A stretch of DNA of 64,000 nucleotides from Chrysogorgia sp. JL179-B06 (lineage: Eukaryota; Cnidaria; Anthozoa; Scleralcyonacea; Chrysogorgiidae): contig JAYKKM010000054.1 of the NCBI GenBank assembly GCA_035772405.1, forward strand, positions 4,004,001 to 4,068,000, written 5' to 3'. How positions within the stretch are numbered: position 1 is the stretch's first letter; each line of letters begins with the position of its first letter. A program made the translations under genes and the position numbers. The notes under the pieces were generated by a model, which was given only the letters and a program-made list of their open reading frames with translations, made no database searches and was not told the origin of the DNA. Shown one piece after another: positions 34,540-48,069 of the stretch.

Positions 34540-34860
34540 AGCGAAGCAGATGGCGAAGGAAAGGTGGGATGTGGTTGGAGTGAACTGCTTGAAGGATGAG
34601 AGTGGAAGTATAGTTGTGAAGCCGGAGATGATGAAGAAGAGATGGAGGGAGTATATGGAATGGCTATTGAATGGAGATGGAATTGTAAATGTGGGGTACT
34701 ATTGAATTAAGGCCCAAGAGAGCATATCATGGAGACAGAACTAGAGAAGGTGCAGATGAAAAGTGGGAATGTGGGTGGTCTGACAGAGTTGGTGGGTGAG
34801 ATAATCCATGCAGCTGGTCAGGCAGGGGTGAAGATGATGGAGATCTGTAACATGGTACAG
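34540..34860 (+). pseudogene. LINE reverse-transcriptase fragment
   Basis: Conceptual translation begins NGVFKIAKQMAKERWDVVGV then NCLKDESG and a KKRWREYMEWLL motif, the linker region upstream of the RT domain in non-LTR retrotransposons. A stop codon follows, and the downstream part is in a shifted frame. Dead 5'-truncated and 3'-truncated copy. Confidence 0.6.
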
Positions 34861-36291
34861 CACTTTTATTGATATTTTATTCTTCCCCTGGTTGATTTAT
34901 TTGTTCCTGACAAATTTTATTGGTGCAGCATGATTATTTTATTTATTTTTTAATTATGAACATTTTTTAATTATGAACAAACAATTATAGGACACAAGGT
35001 GAACCTTAATTCCCTCAGTTCTGGACCATTATAAACACTATTTCAGTATTGTGTTCAATTTTCAACCTCTGGTTCATGTATACATCTACAGATCTAGTGT
35101 AATTGAGAATGAGTAATCATTCACAGGATCACACAGTCATGCCAGTGCTTGCATTTGTTGAAGTGGTACAATTTATGGACCCTTTGTTTGCCAAGAGTAT
35201 AGTTGACAATTTCCAAGGTAGTGGTCTATTATTTTATATTACTGTATACAGTATGCATGCTTATTTTTGTAATCATGCAATTGTAAGTAGCAACACCATC
35301 TCAAATTAAATTCTTGCATACAGTATATACAGGCCTTGGAATTCAGGTCATGCAGCGTTCGGCAATGCAGACCTGATTGCCGACCTATTGTCATGTCAAG
35401 ACAACAAAAAATTGCTGACCTATTAGTTTTGTGATGCGAATTCAGAGCAAAAGAGAAAAGCAGACAAAGCAATAATCTTACCTTTACATCTTTCAACTTT
35501 AAGGAAAATGTAATGCTAAACTTCTCTCTTGATATCCATCTTGATATCCAGAGTTATTTCAATAGTAAATCATAAGCTACCAAAATGTGATCACTGCCAT
35601 TTTTATTTAGTTGGTTTACTGCAGGCGCTCGCATAGCCTAGCTACGCTTCTTAGTTTCTAGGCTCCTCAGATGCCGCAATTGTAGCTAACAGGCTATGTT
35701 TACAAAATTGTGATTAGCTATGCAATGGGAAATTTGCCAACCTGCTTTCATTTTATGTCAGCAAAACCTTCCCAACCCGATTTTTAGCTAATTCTGAGGC
35801 CTGTATATAGGGACCGTGCAGCAAGTTTTAAAGTGGTGGTGGGGGGAGGGGGTTTGTTGGCTAAAAGGAGAACTGACCTCATGCCTTGGGGTGAGAAACC
35901 TCTTGGGGTCCCAAGATTTGAATTCTATAAGAACTCCAAAACGGCTATTAGTATTTCCTGAATTTTTAAGGACATTTTAACAGAAAAATTAAGTTCATAA
36001 ACAAATGATAAACCATGTTTTTTAGTCCATCTCATGAATGAATTTAATATTAATGAAACCTTTGAGTTTAATAACTATAACTTCAAATGTATGCACAGCA
36101 ATCACAATTAAAAAATACAAAAGCTAAATTCACAACAATCGGTTTTTCTATAAACAGATTCTAACTTAACAATGCTTTTATAAACACTGCATGCATGTAG
36201 GCTATGGATGACTGTTATAAAACTAAACATATTAAAGGCTAGCTGTCACAAAGTATATGAAAGTTAGATTCTTATTTCTTTAACTTTTTAA
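34861..36291. other. No gene seen
   Basis: About 1.4 kb without recognised features. Confidence 0.4.
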
Positions 36292-36616
36292 TTTAAAGGT
36301 GCCATCAAGTCCGTTCTGCGCATGTGTGATATTTCAAACATGGGGGACTCCACATGTCAACAAACTTCGATGGAATAGATTTGCGACAGTTCGAAAGCGA
36401 GTATTCGTCAAAGGTGGTGAAGGCACGAGTATGAGCGAGTGGTAGTTTGATATATGATCCACATTTAGGAACAGAACAGCTTTTTAGGCAGAAAAGCTCA
36501 AGCGTGGAAAACAAACCCGCAATACTTCATGTTCAATGTTTATATAATGCAATGTAAACAAACGATGTAAACAGAAACGTGGACATGCACAGAACCGACT
36601 TGACGGCACCTTTAAA
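36292..36616. repeat. MITE with TTTAAAGGTGCC termini
   Basis: 325-bp element. 34-bp terminal inverted repeats starting TTTAAAGGTGCC(A/G)TCAAGTC differ at three positions. The interior is not coding. Confidence 0.72.
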
Positions 36617-38190
36617 GCTATCTATATTTTAAATATTTTTTTAACTGGGCAAAAAGTGGAAGTCCCCAGCCCCTCCCCCTGCATGGCCCCTGATATAGCC
36701 TCTGCATATACGGTAATTTAAAATAGTTACAGGCGAGTAATAATATCCCTCATCAAAGCTCTTCATTACAACGAAATGTGTCACATATATGTACATATAT
36801 GTGCATGACATTCTATGTCCATATTATATGCAGTACCTTTTAATAGCTTTTTTTACATATCAAAATAGTTATCCTGCTGTTTAATTGCCATGAGTGTGTT
36901 CTATGAGTAATTTACAGTCTTAGCTTTAGCTTTAAAGATGTTTGAAAGCATAAAATATAATATATATATAATATAATATAATCACACTATGTATTAGATT
37001 TAAAAGTTATATAATTATAACAAACCGGCTGCATGCATTCGTAAAAAATAAACGCAACGTTTAATTTGTCAGCAATTTCTCTCAATGGTTGTTTGCGACA
37101 CAAACTTATGTCGAACATATGTCATACGTCGAGTCCGCATATGTTAAAGTACGTTCGCGTGACATTCAAATACAATACACACGCAACAAAGATGGTTAAA
37201 ATGAGAGCTCGAATAAGAATTATCACAATTAAACAACTAAAATCCAGCTATAATATTTCAATGACCCTGTGTAGCTGAGAACATGAAAAACGATAAAGAA
37301 ATTCAGGGGGTCGGACCACCGGACGTCTTTGAATGTCAGACACGGCATGCAATCGCCACGGATCGCTGGACAAACGACGATCGTACTTATATAAAATTAT
37401 CAGATCGCATCTAATTTCAACAACGTGGTCCCAGACAGATAATCAAAAGTAGCTCGTACCTTTTTTTGTTTTTATGCCGCTGTTTGTGAGGCTTCACCAC
37501 GCGGATTTCATAATCTTTGTCTTCGTATTGTAAAATTTTAGGTACTGGTGAATAATGCACTTCGTTTGACATTTCCACAAGGAAGTTTTACCTAGATACT
37601 GGTATTCTTATTTTAAGAAATACTCTCCAAGTTGGATAAAAATGTCCAAATGTCAATGAAGTCCCGCTCTGCTATATGATGTCTTCTATACTCTTCTCCT
37701 CGCAAAACAATGACGTAATAATATTATCATGTCCGATCTAGCTTTCGACACCAGCTGGGGATGTCAAATTATATTGGAATATATTTTAAAAGAAAAGCTC
37801 ACAATTATTTGAAATTATTTCTCGTTGTGATAAAGAAAACATATTAGAAATGTAATATGGGCATTAAAACCTTATTTAATACCTCTTCGGACCAAGTTTC
37901 ATGTGTCACCTGCTCTATTTTGTAATTTTTGCAACTTTCTAGTCTTGAAGCTTTTTACCACAATTTCTCCAAACCATAGTTAGGTAAAATAAGTGTTTGG
38001 TACAAGCAGCAAATATTCGAAAACAAACGGTAATTGAATCATCAATTGAATGGCCAAAATATATGTTTACTGTTTCTTAGGCAAAATCGAAAAGAAAAAA
38101 GACGAAAAATCGTTTATATATATATTTTTTGTCTGCCATTTTATTTAAAAATATTTTTCTTCAGTTCATGATCAGTGGCGAATGCAGGGT
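36617..38190. other. No gene seen
   Basis: About 1.6 kb of AT-rich DNA with microsatellite-like ATATA tracts near 36960; no gene recognised. Confidence 0.4.
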
Positions 38191-38259
38191 TAATGTTCGA
38201 AAGGGCACAAGTTGTTAATGTTCCATTTGTTTAATTTTTAAGAAAAAGGGACTTTTCCT

Positions 38260-38307
38260 GGGGGGGGGGATTGATTTGTGGGGGGGGGGGCACAAGGGGG
38301 GACTGGG
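38260..38307 (+). other. G-run cluster, potential G-quadruplex
   Basis: Runs of 10, 11, 6 and 3 consecutive G on the plus strand, separated by 10, 6 and 3 bases, inside a dispersed repeat that begins near 38174 (CAGTGGCGAATGCAGG). This satisfies the common four-run quadruplex pattern. The run lengths could also be affected by sequencing error. Confidence 0.5.
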
Positions 38308-39034
38308 AGGCATTTGCGGGCGTCAGCTATATATGAACATCCATTTACCTCAAATATTCAACTTGAATATACCTGAACAATTTTGAAAAATGCAAGACCA
38401 AAATAAAAATTGTTTTTCAAACTACTATCTGAAATACTATCATTGATTTTTCCGCGACAACAAGCTGCAATTTATTAAATGAAATATTACAAGAATTTTG
38501 TCCCGCTGTTTATATAATTATACGCAATGTGCCAATGAGTACAGTTTTAGTTCTGAGTTATCAATGTATTTGATTATAACTTTTTAGGTACTGACTACTG
38601 ATGGGCAGAATAAGATGCATCCTTTGTAATCTTACATGTTTTAAAAATGGCTTGCCTGCATATTTTTGCAAAAAATCTTCTCAAAAATCGCCGGAAATGT
38701 ACTTCTCGGCCTTACAAAATTAAAACCTTTCTGGGGTAGTATGCTCCCAACCTCGTACCCAGGGTCTCATCTCCGCTCGCCGCGCACTACAACTTGCTGA
38801 CAATTTGCTAAATATTCATATTTGGCCGTCACTGCCATAAATTTCGGCCCGGGCATCATAAACTTTCGGGCTACGCCACTGATGGACTGTGACATTGTTT
38901 CTTTAGTAATCAATATTAAAGTCTCTAAAAGACTAAATATTAAAGGTACTTTAATTGGAATGGCGACTGACACGATTACGCCTTTATGGTAAATCAGAGC
39001 TCCGCTGAGCAAACTTTGATCAGTCAACAAACCC

Positions 39035-39114
39035 TAGCCTGTGTACAGCCTGAATATACACCTGTAATTCAATTCCTGAATTACAGGTGTATATTCAGGC
39101 TGTAACACAGGCTA
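39035..39114. repeat. Near-perfect 80-bp hairpin
   Basis: TAGCCTGTGTACAGCCTGAA at the left is the complement of TTCAGGCTGTAACACAGGCT(A) at the right. The stem is about 37 bp with one small bulge and a 5-base loop (ATTCC). It could be a minimal MITE or give a precursor-miRNA-like transcript; no flanking duplication is obvious. Confidence 0.75.
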
Positions 39115-39188
39115 AAAAATGAAAACAATTGAAAATTGAGAAGGGAGTGTCCCCCCTAAACAGTGCCAATGTCGGCCTAGTTGATGAC

Positions 39189-42100
39189 TGTTGATTAGTT
39201 AGGCTCAAATTATTTGGGTTTAACGTTTATTCACAAAACAAGTTCACAAAATACACATATACAAAAGGTCTAACGATCAACTGTCGACACGTCACTTCCG
39301 TGTTCATGATAAACTCGTACTTAGTTTTTCTCTTTCGGCGCACTCTCTCACACTCCTTCCGTTGATCGATGCAACTAAATCGATCAACGATAATATAAAA
39401 CATGCCAATTAGACTTGCGCTGTATTATACTGTAGTTCAAGATAGTTCAACTAAGTTCTTGTATCCACTGCTGTCTACTCTTCACTCGTCTGCAGCAATG
39501 GCGGCTCTGCTTCTTGGTCTCTCGCTTTCTCTGTACTCGTTATTAACCACGTCTTGAGTATCGTCATCTTTATGTGGTTTCTGGCGCATCGCATTCTCCT
39601 TAATTTGTTCACCGTCTCTCGAATCGTCGATTTCTAAAGGTAAAAAACTTCTGCACGCCACTCCTCAATATCCTAGGTTGCATTCGCTTGTCGCTGACTC
39701 TAACCCTTGCTCCTCTCGCTTGATTAGTTTATTAGATTTATCACTCTTTTAGGTGAACGGAATACCCCACTTAAATGCCTACCATTTAAGGTCGTTATAT
39801 CCGACAAGACCCGAAAGTCTTACCATTCGCTGGTATTATTGCAAAGGCAGCACTTTCTAGTCGAGGTACGACCAAGGATATAAACCTGTGTCTTCCAGCT
39901 CATAGACATATGTGGTAACCACTAAACCACCACAACAGTCTTTTGTCTTCCCCTTTAAAGAGTTCTTCAATCCGTCCAAGTCTCCAGGTTGCTCTGACAG
40001 TGTCGTCATAAATAATAACTACGTCGCCTACTGAAACTGTCCTTGAACCAGTTCTTCTGCATGAATTTCAAAGGATGTGACTCTCTATAAGTTCTAAGAG
40101 ATACTCATGATTCCATCTCTTCCAGAAGTGAATGCACAATCATGTTTCCCATATACAGGTTTTTGTGTCCGAGGTCATCCCTTGTCGGTTGCCACTCAGG
40201 AATTTCTTGATAGTCATCGTGGATGATGCTAGGAATGGAAAGAAGACGTCTTCCACACAAGAGATGCGAAGGTGTAAGCGGCTCTTCGGTATCTTCTGAT
40301 GACACGTACGAAATTGCTCTTGAATTAAGGACAGCTTCCACTTCAATGCGGACAACGGTCAACAGTTCATCGTATGCGAGCTTCGCGTTCTTTAGGACCT
40401 TCTTTAAGCATCGCTTTACTGACTTTATCAACCATTCAAAAAATCCTCCCCACCATGGGGCCTTCTCCAAGTTGAACTACCAGTGAATCTACTTTGACGA
40501 TAGGTAATTATTCACACCGGGGAGATCCAATAGAGCAGTCAACTTCTTTACGGCCTAAATGAAGGTTTTGCGTTGTCTTAGATGACCTTTGCCGGCATCT
40601 CTCGTCTGGCGGAGAACCTCCTGAAACTTCTTAATGCTTCTGTTGACATATCTTGTACAAGAACTAGGTGTACGGCTCGCGTTACTCAGCATACTGTATA
40701 TACAGGCATATCTACACCTTTGTCGTTTCTTCTCCTGCTGTACCATTGATGTCTTCGTACTGTACATACACCGGTTTGACGAAGTCGATTCCTGTATAGG
40801 TAAAGGGTTGATACTGCGTCACTCTGGATTCTCGTTTCTGATTCTGCTGGATTCTCGTTTCCTGGACAATGCTTCCAAACTGTACTTGGGTAAGCTTCCG
40901 AATTTCGTTGACTATAGCTGTTCTCGACGAACTGTTTATATTCTTTGTCAAGCAGCGTTATCCAATAAAGCGAGACATTGGAATCAATCCAGCATGTAGA
41001 GGCGGTTTCGAGTGTCATCACAGACTTCAGTACTCTTTCGACGCTAATATTGACTGTTTTTCGAGAGGTGAGACTCTATCCTTGGACGTGGCGGACCTTA
41101 TATGTAGGGTAAACTACTGCGGCGTAAGATTTCATAAAGGCGTCGCAGAATCCATGCAACGAGCGCGAGGTTACTTCTTCCCTGACATTGACCAAATAAT
41201 GTCTTGGAAAATGGAGTTTTCTAAGCTCCTCCATCAATTTCCACCAGGCAGATTTCGAGGCTTCGTCAAATGGTTCGCCCCACTGGATCTTGGTTCCGCC
41301 GAGACCTTGAATTGGATCTTGAGGAGAATGGTGATAGGTGACAGGAAGCCGACAGGATCGTGATGCTAGAGTTGGTCCGCTATCTCCTATGGTGCTCTTG
41401 GTATAGAACTCATCTGCCTTCCAGTAAATCCCACTTCATCCAGGGTTTTGTGGCTCTGCTGGTCAATTTGTTGGATTCGCCATTAGCATCAATCTTGCTC
41501 ATCAGCTCCTTCGAGTTGAACATAAACTTCCGTAGGTTAAAGCCTCTTTCCGCCAATCTCAATTTCGATAAGATTTCAGGTGTCTGCTTCAGACGGCTTC
41601 AAAGGGAATGGAAACGATGCATGCTGGACTTGTAGTTGTCAGGCAACAGTGGGTGTGATGGTTTCCACGGCAGGTGCACTTGGTATCTCCCGTTCTTGTG
41701 CGAAATAGTGTTAGTGAAGTTTTCGTACACCGATGGTTCCTATATCGTTGGATTCCAAGAGACTCCAACTCCCAGAACCTGTTAATCTCGTCGTCTTGTG
41801 TTCATCTAGCCTAACCTTTAGCTTAACCCTCAGCGCCGCCTTTTTGCACCCGCGAGCGTCTGTACGCAGGCTAGTGTTCATCTGGCTCTGTCGCACATTT
41901 TAAAATGTGGGTACAGTTAATCGAGGAATCATCTTCTTTTAAACCACTTTCTAACGACACGTCTCCACCAAATTTGCTCCAATTTAACTGAGGAAGATGT
42001 AGTTTGGTGCTTATAACAACACTGTGACTGATTGGTGGTATGCCCAGTTGGTGGCGAAGATTCATTTGTAATTTGCAGTAATGCTGACTCAATATAAACA

Positions 42101-42880
42101 ATAGTTTGTTGCATACCTTGTTTGAAGATGTCCGATTATTCGATCTCATAGTCGATGTTGTCTTCTTTGGTGAAGTTTCATATAAAATTCCGAAATGACG
42201 TCATATATAGACTATTGGTAGTAAAATTCGAAATTAAAATCAGCTGTTATTTCTAAAATAATAAAGCATTATCGGAAGAGTAAGGGTTAGTATTAGGTTG
42301 AGGGTTAGGGTGAGGTTTGGGTTACGACTATATTTTAAATTTGGGGATATTTATATGGAATGTCAACCGTCTTCTTTTATCAGGTTTAGTATGGTTTCGT
42401 CGTGTTCATTCAATATACATGTACTTTTATCTTCTCTCTAAGACTGGCGACTTGCTGTTTTAATTTGGTTGCCCTATCTGGGTTCTTCGACTTGGGGTCG
42501 AATACTTTTAATGTTTCTTCAGCCTTTGCTGCCGTTCTCTTGGCTTCGACATCGTGTTTAGCTTAGTAGACCAAGGATTATAGGCTTGAATCTTGCCTTC
42601 ACTTCTTCTTTTCTTCAGGACTGCATTTGACTTTGTATTCCTTCGTTTATGGTTAAGTTTCACTCGGTTCTGTGACACAGTTCACGACTTAGATCCGGCT
42701 CCTAAGGACCATGTTGATTAGTCAGCTCAAATTATTTGTGTTTAACATTTATTCACAAAACAAGTTCACAAAATAAACATATACAAAAGGTCGAACGATC
42801 AACTTTAGGATAAAACTTCATGTTTCTTCGTGTCGAACCATGATAACTCGTACTCAGTCTCTCTCTCGCACTCTCTCACA
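39189..42880 (-). mobile_element. Deleted BEL/Pao LTR retrotransposon (minus strand)
   Basis: Short LTRs (39189-39352 and 42712-42880), read on the minus strand as TGTGAGAGAGTGCG ... AATCAACA. A primer-binding-like TGGTCCTTAGGAGCC abuts the 5' LTR, and a purine tract (GGAAGGAG) precedes the 3' LTR. Flanks ATGAC/ATAAC may be a decayed 5-bp duplication. The interior keeps a gag piece (about 42149-41871, LPQLNWSKFGGD), RNase H (about 41021-40700, WIDSNVSLYWIT) and an integrase C-terminal piece (40470-40105, KAPWWGGFFEWL). The RT core is missing or scrambled and frames are broken. Confidence 0.72.
39876..39960 (-). repeat. tRNA-derived segment inside the BEL element
   Basis: On the minus strand a GGTTTAGTGGTTACC A-box-like sequence and a degraded B-box (GGTTTATATCC) are spaced as in a tRNA. 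Probably a captured tRNA-like or SINE fragment. Confidence 0.35.
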
Positions 42881-45800
42881 ATAACCACACAAGAATATCA
42901 CTATGCCACCCCCCGTCAATAAAATATCAGTCTTGCAAAAGCAAAAGTTTAAAGCTGGAAAAAGGCAGAGGACGTCACTGCATGGAGTGAAGCTATTGAC
43001 AAAGTGATTTCCGAAGCAGATGAGATGATCACGCAAGTAGGGAAGTCAATATATGAGGTAAGATCGAACGAAGAAAGGAAAAAGAGAAAGGAAGAGGAAA
43101 CAACGACAGAACGAGCTCGAGAGGAACAGTTAAAGTTTGAGAAAGCGCAATTAGAACAGAAACTAGAATACGAGCTTAAACTTGAAGAAAGCAGCAAAAG
43201 GCAAAGCGCCTAGTAGCCTGAATTTAAAATAACCAAATTCAATGGGAGTTACGCAGAATGGATGTCATTCTGGAATAAATTCGAAGTTGAGATAGACGCA
43301 GCAAATTTGGCGCCGGTCACAAAATTCTCCTACCTAAAAGAGTTAGTCGAACCTAAAATTAGAACGGAAATTGACGGATTACCCTTTACAACCGAGGGGT
43401 ACGAAAGAGCAAAAACCATCTTGAAAAGCGAGTACGGCAAACCAAGCGAAGTGGTAAACGCTTATATACAAAACATTATGAACTTGCCTATCATATAACA
43501 AGGGTCTCAACCCACAAAAGTACACGCTTTTTACACGAAGCTTTTGTGCAACGTCCAATCGTTAGAGACCCTAGGCCTAGGTAAATTGCAAATATCAACC
43601 CGATCGAAGCGAATGAGAAATCCAAAGGAAAGCCACCATCGCCCAATTTCCAAACGCAAGATAAATCATCGCTACCCAGGGGGTGTGTCACAGCAGCCAC
43701 AAATCTGTCAACTGCGATAAGCTGGTCTCTGCCAGATGAGCGGAAAAAGCACTTAGCAGCAAACCGATTGTGTTTCATTGTACACGCAGCAAACACCGAG
43801 CGAGCGATTGTCAGAGTCGTTCTACATGTCAAAACTGCCAACGCAAGCATCACACTTCTATTTGTGACCAAAAGAACTCTAAACTCTTAACCACTTGTAC
43901 TGCAAATTGCCCACATCGAACAGAGAATCGTCGGATAGAAATGATGATTGGCGCGGTCGCCAAGCGAATTCAAATCTACGGCGTTCAAGTGAAAAGTATT
44001 AAGGGTGATTTCGCACTAGATATTGAAGTCGGCAAAGTCAATCGGAACGAACTGCTATTTTTGGACAATCCAAAATGCAGAAAAATTATTTCCAAATATC
44101 GCCACTTGAATGGAGTAGAAATGGAAGACAACGTCACGATACCAAGCCAAAGCTTCCTGTGCACCTCATCCTGGGCACGAATGAGTATGCAAGAATCAAG
44201 ACGACGAACGCACCGAAGATAGGACGTCAAGGTGAGTCCATAGCTGAGAAAACAAAGTTTGGGTGGACACTGATGTCACCTGGCGAAGAAGTTGACCTGA
44301 GAAAAGTGTTGGTAGCTCAAACCTCTCTTGCTGACTACGAGAATCTTTGTCGTCTTGACGTACTTGGATTGGAGGATTACCCTACCGGAGATCAAAACGC
44401 TGTCTACGCCGAATTTAAAGAGTAATTGATGAGGAGCGCCGATGGTTGGTATGAGACAGGCCTGCCGTGGAAGGGAAATCATCCACCAATTCCGGACAAC
44501 AAAACTGGTAGTTTAAACCGACTTGGTAGCCTGGTGAGAAAACTGGAAAGATCTAACCAGATAGCCCAATACGAGAGTGTGATCCAAGATCAGCTACAAA
44601 AGGGAATTGTGGAACGTGTCGACAATCCACCAGTGGGGCGAGAATTCTACATTCCGCACAAGCCGGTGGTGAGAGAAGCAGCAGAGAGTACAAAACTGGG
44701 AGTGGTTTACGACACATCGGCACGGGCCTCAACCCTGCAGGACCTACGATCGCGCTCCCATCCAATCGCGTTAACGAGAGACATCAAGCAAGCTTTCCTT
44801 CAAGTTAGGATATGCCAAGAAGATCGAGATGCCCTGAGGTTCCACTGGATCAAAAATCTTCACACCAAGTCTGTCGAGACCCTGCGATTCACCCGGGCGC
44901 TGTTTGGACTGGCTGGCTCCTTCGCCATTCTTGTTAGGAGTCATCTTGCAGCACCTGGAGAGTTGCAGATCAACCTATCCAGACATCGTCGAAGAAATCG
45001 GAAAAAGCCTCTACGTCGACGATCTTTGTGTGAGCTAGAATCAGCAGATTCACCTGGAGAGATGATAACCTACGCCAAAACGCAGTTGGGAGTTCCAAAG
45101 GGGGGAGAGACAACAATTCTCGGCCTTGTGTGGGAGAAAGAAGACGACAACATTGGTATCAAGATCCCAATGGAGAGAGCACGCCCTACCAAGCGAGGAA
45201 TCCTTGGCAAAGTCGCGAGAATCTATGACCCGTTGGTATTGGTGTCCCCGGTTACGCTCTGGGGGAATTGGAAACTACTCTATCAGGACGCGTGTAACAC
45301 GAAGTTAGCCTGGGATGCTAATTTGCCCACTGAGTTGGTACGCAAGCTTTCTCAATGAGAAGGAACTCGTCCAGACAAGGTTACGACAAGTAGGTCCTTA
45401 GCACTCTACCGTGAAGAGATCGAAGCTATCGACCTCCACGCGTTTGGGGATACCAGCGGAAAGGGCGTCGCAGCAGCAGTGTACGTCGTCGTTTCCCAAC
45501 CGTCCGGCGTAAATCAAGGTTTGGTGGCAGCCAAAGAGAGATTGCATGTCCAAGCAAGATCTGACAATTCCACGACTGGAGTTAGTTTCGGGACATATGG
45601 CTACGAATCTCATCGTCAACGCGAAAGTCGCACGAGAAGGATTTCCTGTCGGTGAACTGCATTGCTGGCTCGACAGCAGTGTTGCACTTCACTGGATCAG
45701 AGGGGCTGGTGAATACAAGAAATTCGTGAGCAACAGAGTACAAAAGATTCAACAGCATTCCGAAGTAATATGGCATCACGTCAGCACGGAAGAAAACCCT

Positions 45801-48069
45801 GCAGACATAGGAAGCCGAGGAGGGAAGGTTACCAATGCAGAGCTCTGGTTTGAGAGGACCAGAATGGTTGTCGAACCGTGAACTCTGGCCGCCTGATATA
45901 GTAACAAGCGTGACACCTGAGAGCCGAGCTGAAGCCAAAGCAACTCGAGAGCTTTTCGCCGGAGCACAAGTCGTCGCAGATGAGTTCGCCACCCTTCTCA
46001 ACAAGTTTAGCCTTTGGAAAACGTTTAGAGTGTGCGCTTGGGTTTCAAGATTTATCGGAAATCTTCGAGTCAAGGAAGAGCGAAGAAGTAAAGGTGCACT
46101 CACCACCGAAGAAATCGACCAACAACGAGGGATTTGGGTGAAACGCACCCAAAAGATCAGTTGCATGGCAATGGGTAAATTCGAGGAAGACCGACTGCAG
46201 CTGAACCTCCAAGAAAATGACAACGGCGTGTGGGAGTGCTGTGGAAGGATACAGGGAGAGTATCCCATCTACTTGCCTGACCGTCACCTGTTCACGGAGA
46301 AGCTGGTAATGGAGGCACATCTGGAAACACTCCATGGGGGAGTAGGCCTCACGATGGCGAAGGTCCGTGAGCGTTATTGGATTCCCAGACTAAGGAGACT
46401 GACCAAGAGAGTAACCAAGGCTTGTCATGGGTGCAGACGATTTCGAGCAAGAGCATGTAGAGAGCCCGCCTCCGGGAAACCTGCCGAGAGATCGTACCGA
46501 AGGCGCATCAGCCTTTCAAGTCGTTGGAGTAGATTTCGCTGGACCACTAAAGTACCGAAGAAGGAAGAATCAGGAGGAGGGAAAGGCGTATATCGTAGTT
46601 TATGCCTGCAGTCTAATCCGCGGCCTCTACCTCATGGAGGTGTTGAAAAGTTTGGAGACGCCTGAGTCCCTGAGCTGTTTAAAGCGATTCATTGCACGTC
46701 GTGGTCGACCGGAAAAGATCTACTCCGATAACGGACGGACTTTTGTCGGGACAGCGAAGTGGCTCAGAAAAGTGATGGCCGACGAGCGTCTCAATGATTT
46801 CCTGGCTCGGCAGAGCATTAAATGGCAAGACAACCTAAGTCGCGCACCATGGTTGGGAGGGTAGTTTGAGAGGATGGTCGCGGTCTTGTCAAACATGCTC
46901 TCTACAAAACCATTGGAAATGGTTTCCTGACCTGTGAAGAATTTCAAGAAGTCATCTTAGACGTGGAAGTGGCTCTCAATAACCGCCCGTTGAGCTATGT
47001 GGAGGACGATGTGCAACTGCCTGTACTGACCCCCAACGCCCTGTTGTTCGGCCAACTTAACCAGCTTCCTGAGTTGGATCCTCATGACCACCTGAAGACC
47101 AAAGACCTTCGAAAAAGGGCAAGATACCTGAAGCGGTGTAAAGAAGCAGTTTGGAGACGATGGACGGGAGAGTATCTCAGAGGACTTCGTGAACGGCACA
47201 ACCTCAACCATCCTGGACGCCCTCTTTCCCTGGAATTGGGCTTCGAAGTCGGTGATGTGGTGCTCATCAAATCAGAAGAAATATAGAATAGAATAGAAAC
47301 TTTATTTAAAGAGGGTAACAAAACCTGGTTAGCAAAAGCTAATCTTACCCAGGGCCCTCTATCAATTAAATACATCAACTATTATATATTACTATAGCTA
47401 CTAAATTATTAAAAAGAACAAATTAATCACAGTAAACTATAAAGTGAAAACCTAATAACAAAATAATTTAAAAAGTGTTAAAAAATGTTTTGATAAATAG
47501 TTTCTTAAAATTTTGAACTGATATACCACTTAAATTGTTTGTTTTGTTTATGAGATTGTACAGTATAACAAGGCTTCCTGGTATTGCAGCCCTTGTTTAG
47601 TTAATCTTAGTTAAAATCGTGGTAAATTGAGGATGGGAATCATCGAGCAGCTCATCCCGGGACGAGACGGTATGGTAAGAGCGACCAAACTATGTGTGAG
47701 AGATTCACATCTTGAAAGAGCGCTGCAATACTTATACCCGCTGGAGTTATCGTGCGATAGATCAGAAAACAACCCTCCTGCTGCTCTAAACGCCGACGCC
47801 CAAAGAGTTTGTACCAAAAGTTCCAAGACGTGTTGCTGCTCTAGAAGCCCGAAAGCGCATCGCAGCCATCGCACAGGAGGAAGGTGAAAACTAAGAAAAT
47901 TAACATTTACACTATGAAACTTTATTAACTTTACAAACGAAGTATAACTGTTCTGTTTTAATAATTTGCATTATTATGAGAGTAGTATCATTAAATAATT
48001 ATAATTATTATACCAGTATAGAAAATAAACTGAATAAGACATTGGTCTCATGCGAGACAAATGGGGGAG
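42881..48069 (+). pseudogene. Second BEL/Pao element, frameshifted (plus strand)
   Basis: Gag remnants (42990-43500, DEMITQVGKS and WNKFEVEIDAANL), a zinc-knuckle region (43770-43860, CQNCQRKHHTSIC) and protease/RT (44075-45358; TLQDLRSRSHPIALTRDIKQ) are followed by RNase H (45400-45880, WLDSSVALHWIRG), integrase (46085-46860; HGGVGLTMAKVRERYWIP, CHGCRRFRA) and the typical C-terminal domain (46950-47280 and 47620-47887, LIPGRDGMVRATKL). Several frameshifts break it. A purine tract AATGGGGGAG at 48060-48069 precedes TGTGTCGAAG, the likely 3' LTR start. The 5' end joins directly to the LTR of the other element. Confidence 0.78.
47284..47620 (-). mobile_element. Insertion in the BEL C-terminal domain
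   Basis: About 340 bp interrupts the BEL coding sequence between EEI and the conserved MGIIEQLIPG segment. It starts with TAGAATAGAATAGAAACTTT, resembling the inverted 3' end of a truncated LINE with a simple-repeat tail. Confidence 0.5.
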
